DNA from: Bacteroidota bacterium
GTDB taxonomy: Bacteria; Bacteroidota; Bacteroidia; Flavobacteriales_F; PHOS-HE28
Assembly: GCA_018267155.1 (NCBI GenBank)
Contig: JAFDZE010000020.1
Coordinates: 1-36,543, forward strand
Length of the DNA: 36,543 nucleotides
Direction of reading: 5' to 3'
Shown here: in pieces, positions 9,397 to 17,924 of the stretch
How positions within the stretch are numbered: the first letter of the stretch is position 1
Layout of the letters: each line of letters starts with the position of its first letter
Position numbers and translations under genes: made by a program
Notes under the pieces: model-generated
What the model saw: only the letters and a program-made list of their open reading frames with translations
The model's database searches: none
Told to the model about the DNA's origin: nothing

Positions 9397-9465
9397 CCGC
9401 CCCTTTGCGCGGACCTTCGTTGATGATCGGCCGCAGCGATAGGCAAACAACCGATCTCCTGACTC

Positions 9466-12400
9466 ATGCAGAATCGTACCGCGCTGCTGGTGTTCACCAC
9501 CTTGCTCACCCTCGCGTGCCTTTACCAGCTCTCCTTCTCGTTCTTTTCAGGCGGTCTGGAGAAAAAAGCCGTCCAGGAGGCCACGTTCCAAGCTGATTCG
9601 GTCATGGCACTGCCCGGTAATGGCGGGCTGGACCACGACTCACTGGTGCTCGCCTTCGAGAACCGGTACATCCGCGAGCATCAGGACGAAGTGGTTTACC
9701 CGGTGTTCGGCTACACCTACAAGCAGTGCAAGGAGCGGGAGATCAACCAGGGTCTCGATCTCAAGGGCGGTATGGCGGTCACCTTGGAAGTGAGCATACC
9801 CGAGTTGGTGGAGAATCTGGGTGGCCACAATCAGGATGCGGCCTTCCAGCAGGCCATCGCCGATGCGCGGGAGGCGCAGAAAACCAGCACGGACGATTTC
9901 ATCACGCTCTTCGATGCCGCGTTCAAACGGATAGCCCCTCAAGCCAGTCTGGCAGCCATCTTCAGCACGCAGGAGAACGCGAACATCTTCCCCCGCACGA
10001 GTACGAACGAGCAGGTCATTGCGGCCCTGCACGAGCAGGCGAACATCGCGCTCAACAATACCGAAAAGATCCTCCGGACCCGTATTGACAAGTTCGGGGT
10101 GAGCCAGCCATCGATCCAGAAGCAAACACTCAGCGGCCGCATCCAGATCGAGCTGCCCGGCGTGAAGGACAAGGAGCGGGTGCGCAAGGTGCTGCAGAGC
10201 ACGGCCAATCTGGAGTTCTGGGAGACCTTCGATCGCAATGAGGTATTCCCCAAATTGGGCGAAGCCAACCAGCGGTTGAGCGCGCTGCTCTTCCCCGATT
10301 TCGCCAAGCGCGACAGCGTGCGTGCGGACAGCATCAACGGCTTTGTGGCCCACATCGATTCACTCAAGAAGCAGGTGGAGGCGGACTCGTCCCTCCTGGC
10401 CGATCGGCGCAAGGGCCTGATCGATTCGCTCAGCGCGGTGGACTCCACGTTCCGCGCGGGGATCCAGGCGGATTCACTGGAGCTCCGGGCCGATGACGAG
10501 AAGCGGTCGCCGCTTTTCGGCGCAGGCCGTATCGAGCCCAACCAGATGCAGGTGAACGGGTCGCAGCACGTGGACGTGCTGGGCTATTGCCGGGTGATCG
10601 ACACCACCAAGGTGAACGCCATGCTGCGTCGGGTCACAGTTCAAAGCCCCGACCCGAGCTACGGCATCCGACTGGCGTGGAGTTCGAAGGCGGAGCGGTC
10701 CACGGGGGCCAACTCCATCGAGTTCCTCACGCTGCGCGCGCTGAAGGTGCCGCGCGACGGCAAACCCCGGATCGATGGACGCTTCATCATCGACGCACGC
10801 CAGGATTTCGACCCGCTGAAAGGTGATCCCGTGGTGGGTATGGATATGAACGACGATGGTGCGCGGATCTGGAAGCAGATGACCGGCGAGAACGTCGGCA
10901 AGGCCATCGCGATCACGCTGGACGATGCGGTGGTGAGTGCTCCCGCGCCCAGTGAGGAGATCCCCAATGGCAGCAGCCGGATCACCTTGGGCACGGGTGA
11001 TCGGAACAGCCAGCTCGAGGAAGCGGTCGACCTGGCCAACGTGCTGAAGGCGGGCGCACTGCCCGCGCCGGCCCGGATCATTGATGAGACCGTGGTCGGT
11101 CCTTCGCTCGGTGCGGAGAACATCCGGGACGGCCTGATCTCGTTCGTGGTGGCCATGCTGATCGTGATGATCTTCATGGTGGTCTATTACAACGGCGGAG
11201 GCTGGGTGGCCAACGTGGCGCTCATCGCCAACGTGTTCATCCTGATGGGCACCCTGGCTTCCATGCAGGCCTCACTCACGCTCCCGGGCATCGCCGGTAT
11301 TGTGCTCACCGTGGGTATGGCCGTGGATGCCAACGTGCTCATCAACGAAAGGATCCGGGAGGAACTGCGCCATGGCAAGGCGGTGAAGACCGCGGTCGAT
11401 CTCGGCTACAAGCACGCCATGAGCGCCATCATCGATGCGAACGTTACCCACTTCGCCAGCGCGGTGATCCTGTACATGTTCGGGACCGGTCCCATCAAGA
11501 GCTTCGGTACCACCTTGGGACTGGGTATCCTCACGTCGCTCTTCACGGCCATCTTCATCAGCCGCCTCATCATCTCGCGCCGTTTGGAGAAGGGTAAGCC
11601 GATCAGCTTCTGGCACGATTGGAACAAGAACATCTTCGCCAATGCCAACTACGACTTCATGGGCAGGCACCGGATGTTCTACGCGATCTCCGCCGTGGTC
11701 ATCCTGGCCGGCGTCGTCAGCATGTTCACCCGGGGCTTCAGTCAGGGTGTGGACTTCAGTGGCGGGCGCCAGTACGTGGTGAAATTCCATGAGCCCGTTC
11801 CGGTGGACGATGTGAAAGCCTCGCTGACCAAGGCGTTCGTCACGGACGATGGTGTTGAGGCCGCGGTGACCGCCAAAACGTACGGAGGTGGCAGCCAGGT
11901 CATGATCACTACCAACTTCATGGTATTTGATAAGGACCGTCGCACGGATTCGATCGCCGAGGCGAAGCTGAGGGATGGCCTCTCCGGCATGGGTGGCGGG
12001 TCCGAGGTGATCGCCTCGCGCAAGGTGGATCCCACGATCAGCGACGATATCCGCAGTGGTGCGGTGTGGGCGGTGAGCTTGACGCTGCTGTTCATGTTCG
12101 TGTACATCGCGGTGCGCTTCCGCAACTGGCAATTCGGTATCGGTGCCGTGCTGGCACTCGTGCATGATGCCCTGATCGTGCTTTCCCTGTATTCCCTCCT
12201 GCACGGTCTCCTGCCGTTCTCCCTGGAGCTTGATGAGCACTTCATCGCGGCGGTGCTCACCGTGATCGGTTACTCCATCAACGACACGGTGGTGGTGTTC
12301 GACCGGATCAGGGAGTACCTGCAGGATCACAGGCGTGAACCCTGGCCCACGGTGTTCAACAAGGCCATCAACTCCACGCTGGGGCGTACCATCAATACGG

Positions 12401-12594
12401 CGTTGACCGTGCTGCTGGTGCTGTTGGTGATCTTCCTCCTGGGCGGCGTCACCATTCAGGGCTTCGTCTTCGCGATGCTCGTGGGTATCGCGGTGGGTAC
12501 GTACTCCTCCATCTTCATCGCCAGTGCGGTGGTGGTGGATCTGCACAAGGATGGTGTGGCCGAGTCGGTACCGCAGAAGCCGGTGACCGCCTGA
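9466..12594 (+). CDS. secDF: Protein translocase subunit SecDF (natural SecD-SecF fusion)
   Basis: This 1042-residue inner-membrane protein uses the proton gradient to help SecYEG complete export of preproteins. The first membrane helix (about 6-27) is followed by the SecD D1 motif GLDLKGG (96-102) and a large periplasmic region. The SecD membrane bundle (about 555-705) carries GIVLTVGMAVDANVLINERI. The SecF half starts at about 735, with GVDFSGG near 760 and a second bundle containing VIGYSINDTVVVFDRIREYL. The conserved Asp residues in the two bundle motifs are those used for proton conduction. The fusion of SecD and SecF and the long insertion in the first periplasmic region are typical of Bacteroidota. 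The start at 9466 gives a normal N-terminus. A hairpin follows the gene and a tatA-like gene lies downstream with its own promoter. Confidence 0.97.
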   Translation: MQNRTALLVFTTLLTLACLYQLSFSFFSGGLEKKAVQEATFQADSVMALPGNGGLDHDSLVLAFENRYIREHQDEVVYPVFGYTYKQCKEREINQGLDLKGGMAVTLEVSIPELVENLGGHNQDAAFQQAIADAREAQKTSTDDFITLFDAAFKRIAPQASLAAIFSTQENANIFPRTSTNEQVIAALHEQANIALNNTEKILRTRIDKFGVSQPSIQKQTLSGRIQIELPGVKDKERVRKVLQSTANLEFWETFDRNEVFPKLGEANQRLSALLFPDFAKRDSVRADSINGFVAHIDSLKKQVEADSSLLADRRKGLIDSLSAVDSTFRAGIQADSLELRADDEKRSPLFGAGRIEPNQMQVNGSQHVDVLGYCRVIDTTKVNAMLRRVTVQSPDPSYGIRLAWSSKAERSTGANSIEFLTLRALKVPRDGKPRIDGRFIIDARQDFDPLKGDPVVGMDMNDDGARIWKQMTGENVGKAIAITLDDAVVSAPAPSEEIPNGSSRITLGTGDRNSQLEEAVDLANVLKAGALPAPARIIDETVVGPSLGAENIRDGLISFVVAMLIVMIFMVVYYNGGGWVANVALIANVFILMGTLASMQASLTLPGIAGIVLTVGMAVDANVLINERIREELRHGKAVKTAVDLGYKHAMSAIIDANVTHFASAVILYMFGTGPIKSFGTTLGLGILTSLFTAIFISRLIISRRLEKGKPISFWHDWNKNIFANANYDFMGRHRMFYAISAVVILAGVVSMFTRGFSQGVDFSGGRQYVVKFHEPVPVDDVKASLTKAFVTDDGVEAAVTAKTYGGGSQVMITTNFMVFDKDRRTDSIAEAKLRDGLSGMGGGSEVIASRKVDPTISDDIRSGAVWAVSLTLLFMFVYIAVRFRNWQFGIGAVLALVHDALIVLSLYSLLHGLLPFSLELDEHFIAAVLTVIGYSINDTVVVFDRIREYLQDHRREPWPTVFNKAINSTLGRTINTALTVLLVLLVIFLLGGVTIQGFVFAMLVGIAVGTYSSIFIASAVVVDLHKDGVAESVPQKPVTA

Positions 12595-12617
12595 TCCGGA
12601 CCTTGAGCGCATTCGAC

Positions 12618-12648
12618 GAAGGGCGTCCCGCACGAACGGACGCCCTTC
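12618..12648 (+). terminator. Hairpin terminator after secDF
   Basis: GAAGGGCGTCC (12618-12628) and GGACGCCCTTC (12638-12648) form a perfect 11-bp stem with a 9-nt loop, 24 nt after the secDF stop. The following bases lack a good T-run. I see no gene in 12595-12863, only this hairpin and the tatA promoter element. Confidence 0.6.
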
Positions 12649-12848
12649 CCGTTCACAGGCCGGGTTTCCCCGGTGAAGCCACGGGGCACTCGCCGGAACG
12701 AGTCGGCTGGCAAGCGTCTTGGACACCGGAGGCCACCGACGAAATTTCTCCGCATGTCACGGTACGACGGGCTGTCCGATTTCCCTTTCCTGGATGCCTC
12801 TTGGCCATTGGGGCAGGGGTTCGAGGAGACAGTGCTCCACCAACGGGA

Positions 12849-12856
12849 TAACTTCG
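12849..12856 (+). promoter_or_regulatory. Putative -7 element TAACTTCG of tatA
   Basis: TAACTTCG ends only 7 nt before the tatA-like ATG, so transcription from it would give a leaderless or nearly leaderless mRNA. Confidence 0.45.
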
Positions 12857-12863
12857 CCGCACC

Positions 12864-13148
12864 ATGCACCTCCTCCTTTTTGATATCAGCGGCGGCGAGC
12901 TCTTGCTGATCCTGATGGTGGTGTTGATGTTCTTCGGCAGCAAGGGCATTCCGGGAATCGCCCGGACACTGGGGCGGACGATGCGCCAGATCCGCGATGC
13001 CAGTGCCGAGGTGCAACGCGAGATCCAGCGCGGTGTACACGACGTGCAGAACGCGGCACAGGCCCATCAACGCGAGGTGCGTGGGATGATGGAGGATCCG
13101 AAGCCGGCCCCTCCGGCCCGGCCCAAGGAACCCGGACAGCAGGAATGA
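12864..13148 (+). CDS. tatA: TatA/TatE-family twin-arginine translocase subunit
   Basis: This 94-residue protein has the TatA/Hcf106 layout: a short periplasmic N-terminus, one membrane helix (about 9-23, GGELLLILMVVLMFF), the FG hinge (FFGSKGIPGIARTLG), then an amphipathic helix (TLGRTMRQIRDASAEVQREI) and a charged, Pro-rich tail. TatA oligomers form the pathway for folded twin-arginine substrates across the inner membrane. The conserved Glu near the start of the helix is present (GGELL). No tatB or tatC lies nearby; in Bacteroidota tatA is often away from tatC. TatB is an alternative label, since TatA and TatB are hard to separate by length and motif. An independent promoter element lies directly upstream. 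Confidence 0.85.
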   Translation: MHLLLFDISGGELLLILMVVLMFFGSKGIPGIARTLGRTMRQIRDASAEVQREIQRGVHDVQNAAQAHQREVRGMMEDPKPAPPARPKEPGQQE

Positions 13149-13366
13149 TCCCTCGCATCTTCGCTTGGCCGCATGGTCAAGTGGACGCGTGCGCAGGTGG
13201 ATGATCCGTATCCGGGTGGAGAGCACGGTAGCCGTTCCCTGATCATATCTGCCGGGAGGTTGTTCCCTGTGCGGTCGGTCGGACCACAGGAAAATGCTGA
13301 ATTGCCATATTTTTCGATGTCCCCCCCATTTTTCACAGGGTGTGTACAAAATATTACAGCAATTTC

Positions 13367-13397
13367 TTGCCGTACCCCCCTTCAGAAAATACATTTG
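13367..13397 (+). promoter_or_regulatory. Promoter of glnN: TTG-N20-TACATTTG
   Basis: TTG (13367-13369), a 20-nt spacer and TACATTTG (13390-13397) form the best Bacteroidota-type promoter of the window, ending 22 nt before the glnN ATG. The surrounding 13290-13420 is clearly AT-richer than its flanks. I see no gene in 13149-13419. Confidence 0.75.
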
Positions 13398-13419
13398 CCG
13401 CCAATAACACCACATTTTC

Positions 13420-15612
13420 ATGCCAGCCCCCCGTTTACGCGCAAAAGCGCTGGAAGATGCTCTTGGCCGCCGTCCCAAACACGTTGAGCCGCCCAGCAGT
13501 CGGATCAGCGAGTACTACGGGAGCAGCGTGTTCAATGAGGAGGCCATGCGCATGTTCCTGACGGAGGACGCGTACCTGGCCGTGCGTCAAGCCATGCATC
13601 AGGGCACGCGTATCGACCGGAAACTGGCTGATCAGGTGGCCAGCGGCATGAAGGAATGGGCCGCCTCCAAGGGCGCCACGCATTACACCCATTGGTTCCA
13701 GCCCCTCACGGGATCCAGTGCCGAAAAACACGACGCCTTTTTCGAGCCCATCAGCGGAAGCCGCAGCATCGAGCGGTTCGATGGGACCATGCTCGCCCAG
13801 CAGGAACCCGATGCGAGCAGCTTTCCCAGTGGAGGCATCCGCAACACCTTCGAGGCGCGCGGGTACACGGCGTGGGACCCGGGCAGCCCGGCCTTCGTGA
13901 TCGGTCGGACCCTGTGCATCCCCACCATCTTCATCAGTTACACGGGCGAAGCGCTTGACTACAAGATGCCCCTTCTGCGTGCCATCAAAGCCGTGGACGA
14001 GGCCGCCACCGCCGTGTGCCAGTACTTCGACAAGGACGTCACCAAGGTGACCTGCACGCTCGGTTGGGAACAGGAGTACTTCCTGATCGATGAGGCGCTC
14101 TTCTACGCTCGTCCGGACATCATGGCCGCGGGCCGGGCCCTCTTCGGGCACACCCCTGCCAAGGGCCAGCAATTGGAGGACCACTACTTCGGAAGCATCC
14201 CCGAGCGTGCGCAGGCGTTCATGCGGGATTTCGAGACCGAATCCCTGAAGCTCGGTATCCCGGTGAAGACGCGCCACAACGAGGTGGCCCCCAACCAGTT
14301 CGAGTGCGCGCCCGTCTTCGAGGAACTCAACCTGGCCGTGGACCACAACATGCTCCTGATGGACGTGATGGAGAAGACCGCGCGCAAGCACGACTTCCGG
14401 GTGCTCTTCCACGAGAAACCGTACGCGGGCGTGAATGGCAGCGGCAAGCACAACAACTGGAGCCTGGCCACCAACACCGGCAAGAACCTGCTTCGCCCCG
14501 CGAAGACGCCCAAGGAGAACATGCTGTTCCTGGCGTTCTTCGTCAACACCATCAAGGCCATCCACAGCCACGCGGACGTGTTGCGCGCCTGCATCGCCAG
14601 TGCCGGCAACGACCATCGCCTCGGTGCCAACGAAGCGCCGCCGGCCATCATCAGCGTGTTCATCGGCGAGTACCTCACCAACCTGCTCGACGGGCTGGAG
14701 AAGAACATCAAGGGGGCCATGAGCCCGGCCAGCAAGACCGAACTCAAGCTCGACATCGGTCGCATCCCCTCGGTCATGCTGGACAACACCGACCGCAACC
14801 GGACCAGCCCCTTCGCCTTCACCGGCAACAAGTTCGAGTTCCGTGCCGTGGGCAGCAGTGCCAACTGCGCGGCCGCCATGACCGTGCTCAACACCATCGT
14901 GGCCAGCCAGCTGCGCGCGTTCAAGAAGACGGTGGACGCGATGATCAAGAAGGGGACCAAGAAGGACGAGGCCATCCTGCGGGTCATCCGCGACCTGATC
15001 GTGGAGAGCAAGGCCATCCGCTTCGAAGGGAACGGATACGGCGACGAGTGGAAGGCCGAAGCCAAGAAGCGTGGGCTCAGCAACATCGCGGACACCCCGC
15101 GGGCGCTTGACGTCTGGGAACGGGCGGAGACCAAGAAGCTCTTTTCGGAGATGGGGGTGCTGAGCGAAGTGGAACTCGAGGCCCGCCACGAGATCGAATT
15201 GCACAGCTACGTTCTCAAGCTGCAGATCGAAAGCCGGGTGGCCGGCGACCTGGCCGTGAACCACATCATCCCCGCCGCCATCAGCTACCAGAACCGATTG
15301 ATCGAGAACGTACGCGGCCTCAAGGACGTCCTGGGTCCCGAAAAAGCCGCCAAAGCCGCAGCCACCCAGATCGGAATGATCGAAGAGATCAGTGAGCATC
15401 TCGGGCGGCTCAAGACGCTCACCGACGACATGATCGAAGCCCGGAAAAAGGCCAACGTCATCGAGGATCACCGCGAGCAGGCCATTGCCTACTGTGATCA
15501 GGTGAAGCCGTACCTGGACAAGATCCGGTACCACGCGAACAAGCTCGAGATCAACGTGGACGACGAGCTTTGGCCCCTGCCCAAGCTCCGCGAATTGCTG
15601 TTCACGCGTTGA
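13420..15612 (+). CDS. glnN: Type III glutamine synthetase (GlnN)
   Basis: This 730-residue enzyme condenses glutamate and ammonia to glutamine with ATP, the main nitrogen-assimilation step in many Bacteroidota. It has the length of the GSIII class, much longer than GSI/GSII (about 350-470). Visible class motifs: an N-terminal SRISEYYGSSVFNEEAM; GWEQEYFLID (near 216) with the metal-binding Glu residues; KTRHNEVAPNQFE (near 283); GVNGSGKHNNWSLATNTG (near 337), the ammonia/ATP site with its conserved His; and DNTDRNRTSPFAFTGNKFEF followed by RAVGSSAN (near 455-482). The start at 13420 is supported by the promoter 22 nt upstream. It is monocistronic; no glnB or amtB neighbour is present. Confidence 0.97.
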   Translation: MPAPRLRAKALEDALGRRPKHVEPPSSRISEYYGSSVFNEEAMRMFLTEDAYLAVRQAMHQGTRIDRKLADQVASGMKEWAASKGATHYTHWFQPLTGSSAEKHDAFFEPISGSRSIERFDGTMLAQQEPDASSFPSGGIRNTFEARGYTAWDPGSPAFVIGRTLCIPTIFISYTGEALDYKMPLLRAIKAVDEAATAVCQYFDKDVTKVTCTLGWEQEYFLIDEALFYARPDIMAAGRALFGHTPAKGQQLEDHYFGSIPERAQAFMRDFETESLKLGIPVKTRHNEVAPNQFECAPVFEELNLAVDHNMLLMDVMEKTARKHDFRVLFHEKPYAGVNGSGKHNNWSLATNTGKNLLRPAKTPKENMLFLAFFVNTIKAIHSHADVLRACIASAGNDHRLGANEAPPAIISVFIGEYLTNLLDGLEKNIKGAMSPASKTELKLDIGRIPSVMLDNTDRNRTSPFAFTGNKFEFRAVGSSANCAAAMTVLNTIVASQLRAFKKTVDAMIKKGTKKDEAILRVIRDLIVESKAIRFEGNGYGDEWKAEAKKRGLSNIADTPRALDVWERAETKKLFSEMGVLSEVELEARHEIELHSYVLKLQIESRVAGDLAVNHIIPAAISYQNRLIENVRGLKDVLGPEKAAKAAATQIGMIEEISEHLGRLKTLTDDMIEARKKANVIEDHREQAIAYCDQVKPYLDKIRYHANKLEINVDDELWPLPKLRELLFTR

Positions 15613-15803
15613 GCCGTTCGGCGATCGATCGCCCCCGCAACTCCTGGAATGCCCTGATCCACCGGGGTGGCGGAACATGCGAACGGTGAACGTGCTTCTG
15701 AGGAATGCGACCGCAGCTTGAGTCCAAGGAAGGTGCCCGTCTGATGGGGACCTGACCATGAAAGGGGTGACTTTGCGGTCGTTCGTCCATCCGGACTTTC
15801 ATT

Positions 15804-15811
15804 TACATTCG
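15804..15811 (+). promoter_or_regulatory. Putative -7 element TACATTCG of the porE-like gene
   Basis: TACATTCG ends 33 nt before the ATG at 15845. It lies downstream of an in-frame ATG at 15758, which argues against that longer start. Confidence 0.5.
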
Positions 15812-15844
15812 CCCGGCCTCTCAAACCAGAAACCGAACCGGAAC

Positions 15845-17863
15845 ATGATGAGCATGAGGAAGATCCTGGCCACTGCGGCCCTCAGTCTGCTGTGTACCAC
15901 CTTGGCGGTGGCCCAGAACAAGCAGGCGGAGGAAGCGGACGCCGCGTACAAGGCCGGGCAGTACTTCAACGCGATCGAGATGTACAAGAAAGCGTACACC
16001 TCCGAGAAGAAGGCCAGTGAGAAGGCCATCCTCATCTACAAGGTGGCCGAGTGTTACCGCGTACTCGGCGATGCGCCCAACGCCCAGGTGTGGTACGAGA
16101 AGGCCAACAAGGCCCAGTATACGGATCCGATCACGTACTACTGGATCGGCGAGGCGCTGAAGGAGCAGGGCAAGTATGCCGAAGCCATCTCCGCATACAA
16201 CAAGTACAAGGAAAAGAATCCCGGGGACAAACGTGCCGACGCGAGCCTGGCCGCCTGCCAGCTCGCCCAGACATGGAAGGACAGCCCTTCGCGCTACACC
16301 GTGGATCCCGAAGTATTGCTCAACTCCCCGCAGTACGACATGAGCGCGACGTTCTCCGTGAAAAAGAACGACGAGGTCGTTTTCGCCAGCAGTCGCCCGG
16401 CCAGCACGGGTACTGAGACGGATGGTATCGCCGGGGAGAGTTACCTGGATCTCTTCGCCAGCAGCCGGGACAAGCTGGGCAAGTGGAGCGAACCGGTGAA
16501 ACTGCCGCCGACGATCAACACCCCCGCCCACGAAGGCAGCGCCACATTCAACGCGAAGCGCACGGTGATGTACTTCACCCGCTGCGAGCACGAGAAAAAG
16601 AAAGCCTTCGGCTGCGAGATCTGGATGACCAAGAAAGTAGGCAGCAACTACAGCGAACCCGAGATGCTCGTACTGCATGCAGCGGCCGGCAAACTCGACA
16701 CCAACCAGTACAAACTGGGCCAACCGACCTTGAGCAAGGACGACGGCATCATGGTGTATGCCAGCAACCAGAAGGGCGGCCAGGGAGGCAAGGATCTCTG
16801 GTACATCCGGCTCGACAAGGACGGCAAGCCCACCGGCACGCCCACCAATCTGGGGCCCGAGATCAATACCAAGAAGGACGAGTACTTCCCCTTCCTGCGT
16901 GAGAACGGCAACCTGTACTTCAGCAGCGACGGCCATCCGGGCATGGGAGGTCTTGACATCTTCGCGGCGGAAAAGACCGGGGACAACACGTGGGGCCATG
17001 TGGAGAACGTGAAGAGCCCCATCAACAGCAGCGGCGACGACTTCAGCATCATTTTCGATGGTGCCGAAGAGAAGGGATACTTCACCAGCAACCGCCCGGG
17101 CGGCAAGGGGCAGGATGATATCTGGCGTTTCATGATGCCCAACCTGGAGTTCGCCCTCCAAGGCACGTGCTACGACAAGCTCACCGGCAACGTGCTGCCG
17201 GACACGAAGGTGGAAGTGGTGGGTACGGACGGCAGCAGCTTCAGCGCGCTCACCGACGCCAATGGCGGCTTCGTCTTCGCCGAGAAGGGCAAGGACCGGT
17301 ACATCAAGGAGAACACCAGCTACACCATCCGGGCAAGCAAGGACAAGTACCTCGTGGTGAACGACCAGATCACCACCGTGGGCCTCAACGAAAGCACCAC
17401 GTTCGCAAAGGAATACTACCTGCAACCGGTTATCGAGAACAAGGGGATCCCCCTGCCGCAGGTGTTGTACGAGGTGGACAAGTTCGATCTGACCCAGGCT
17501 GGCAAGGATTCGTTGGAGACCTTGTACAACACCTTGGTGGAGAACCCGACCATCATCATCGAACTGCGCTCTCACACCGACTCCCGCAACACGCGCACAT
17601 ACAAGGGTGGCAACATGGAACTGAGCCAGAAGCGCGCGCAGAGCTGCGTGAATTACCTCGTGACCAAGGGTATCGATCCGGTGCGCATGGTGCCCGTCGG
17701 GAAAGGTGCCACCGAGCCGATCGTCACCGACAAGGAGATCAAGGCCATGAAGACCAAAGAGGAGCAGGAGGCCGCTCACCAGAAGAACCGCCGCACGGAC
17801 TTCACCGTGCTCAGCTTCGATTACGTGCCGAAGGAAGGCGGCACCCCATCGCCCAACCAGTAG
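15845..17863 (+). CDS. PorE-like TPR/PD40 propeller/CRD/OmpA peptidoglycan-binding protein
   Basis: The product has 672 residues from the ATG at 15845; this start opens a signal peptide (ILATAALSLLCTTLAVA, then QNK) and lies after the promoter element. Domains in order: TPR repeats (about 25-125, e.g. AAYKAGQYFNAIEMYKKAY), a WD40-like PD40 beta-propeller (about 150-430, with FASSRPAS, YFTRCE, VYASNQKGGQGGKDLWY and YFTSNRPGGKGQDDIW), a carboxypeptidase-regulatory-like fold (about 433-515), and a C-terminal OmpA domain (about 538-660) with the peptidoglycan motif NMELSQKRA and SHTDSRNTRT. This is the domain order of PorE, a T9SS component that ties the secretion machine to peptidoglycan. Orthology is inferred: PorE of Porphyromonas is a lipoprotein, whereas no proper lipobox is visible here, and paralogues with this layout are common in the phylum. 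Confidence 0.88.
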   Translation: MMSMRKILATAALSLLCTTLAVAQNKQAEEADAAYKAGQYFNAIEMYKKAYTSEKKASEKAILIYKVAECYRVLGDAPNAQVWYEKANKAQYTDPITYYWIGEALKEQGKYAEAISAYNKYKEKNPGDKRADASLAACQLAQTWKDSPSRYTVDPEVLLNSPQYDMSATFSVKKNDEVVFASSRPASTGTETDGIAGESYLDLFASSRDKLGKWSEPVKLPPTINTPAHEGSATFNAKRTVMYFTRCEHEKKKAFGCEIWMTKKVGSNYSEPEMLVLHAAAGKLDTNQYKLGQPTLSKDDGIMVYASNQKGGQGGKDLWYIRLDKDGKPTGTPTNLGPEINTKKDEYFPFLRENGNLYFSSDGHPGMGGLDIFAAEKTGDNTWGHVENVKSPINSSGDDFSIIFDGAEEKGYFTSNRPGGKGQDDIWRFMMPNLEFALQGTCYDKLTGNVLPDTKVEVVGTDGSSFSALTDANGGFVFAEKGKDRYIKENTSYTIRASKDKYLVVNDQITTVGLNESTTFAKEYYLQPVIENKGIPLPQVLYEVDKFDLTQAGKDSLETLYNTLVENPTIIIELRSHTDSRNTRTYKGGNMELSQKRAQSCVNYLVTKGIDPVRMVPVGKGATEPIVTDKEIKAMKTKEEQEAAHQKNRRTDFTVLSFDYVPKEGGTPSPNQ

Positions 17864-17878
17864 TGAAGAACCGGCAAG

Positions 17879-17914
17879 AGAGCATCCCGAGCCATCGGGA
17901 TGCTCTTTTCTTTT
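17879..17914 (+). terminator. Strong rho-independent terminator between the porE-like gene and purM
   Basis: AGAGCATCCCGA (17879-17890), loop GCCA and TCGGGATGCTCT (17895-17906) form a perfect 12-bp stem followed by a TTTCTTTT tail. It ends 10 nt before the purM ATG, with no visible promoter in between. Confidence 0.85.
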
Positions 17915-17924
17915 CCACGGCCCG

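Noticed and set aside
7053-9596. 847-codon plus-strand frame opposite the VCBS-repeat gene
   Set aside because: The minus strand encodes clear DxDGDGD repeats, a signal peptide and a sorting domain; the plus frame is its shadow.
11272-12726. 484-codon minus-strand frame opposite secDF
   Set aside because: It lies within the SecDF membrane-bundle coding region and runs through the terminator hairpin; it is His/Glu/Arg-rich and domain-free.
12603-12851. 82-codon open frame between secDF and tatA
   Set aside because: It runs straight through the secDF terminator hairpin and shows no signal peptide, domain or promoter.
15620-15633. Perfect 14-nt palindrome GGCGATCGATCGCC just after the glnN stop
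   Set aside because: It has no loop or T-run for a terminator and I see no second copy; may be a protein site but nothing supports this.
13435-15759. Long antisense open frame (774 codons) opposite glnN
   Set aside because: It mirrors glnN; in GC-rich genes with G/C third positions stop codons are rare in the antisense frames. Its composition is His/Val/Gly/Arg-rich with no domain.
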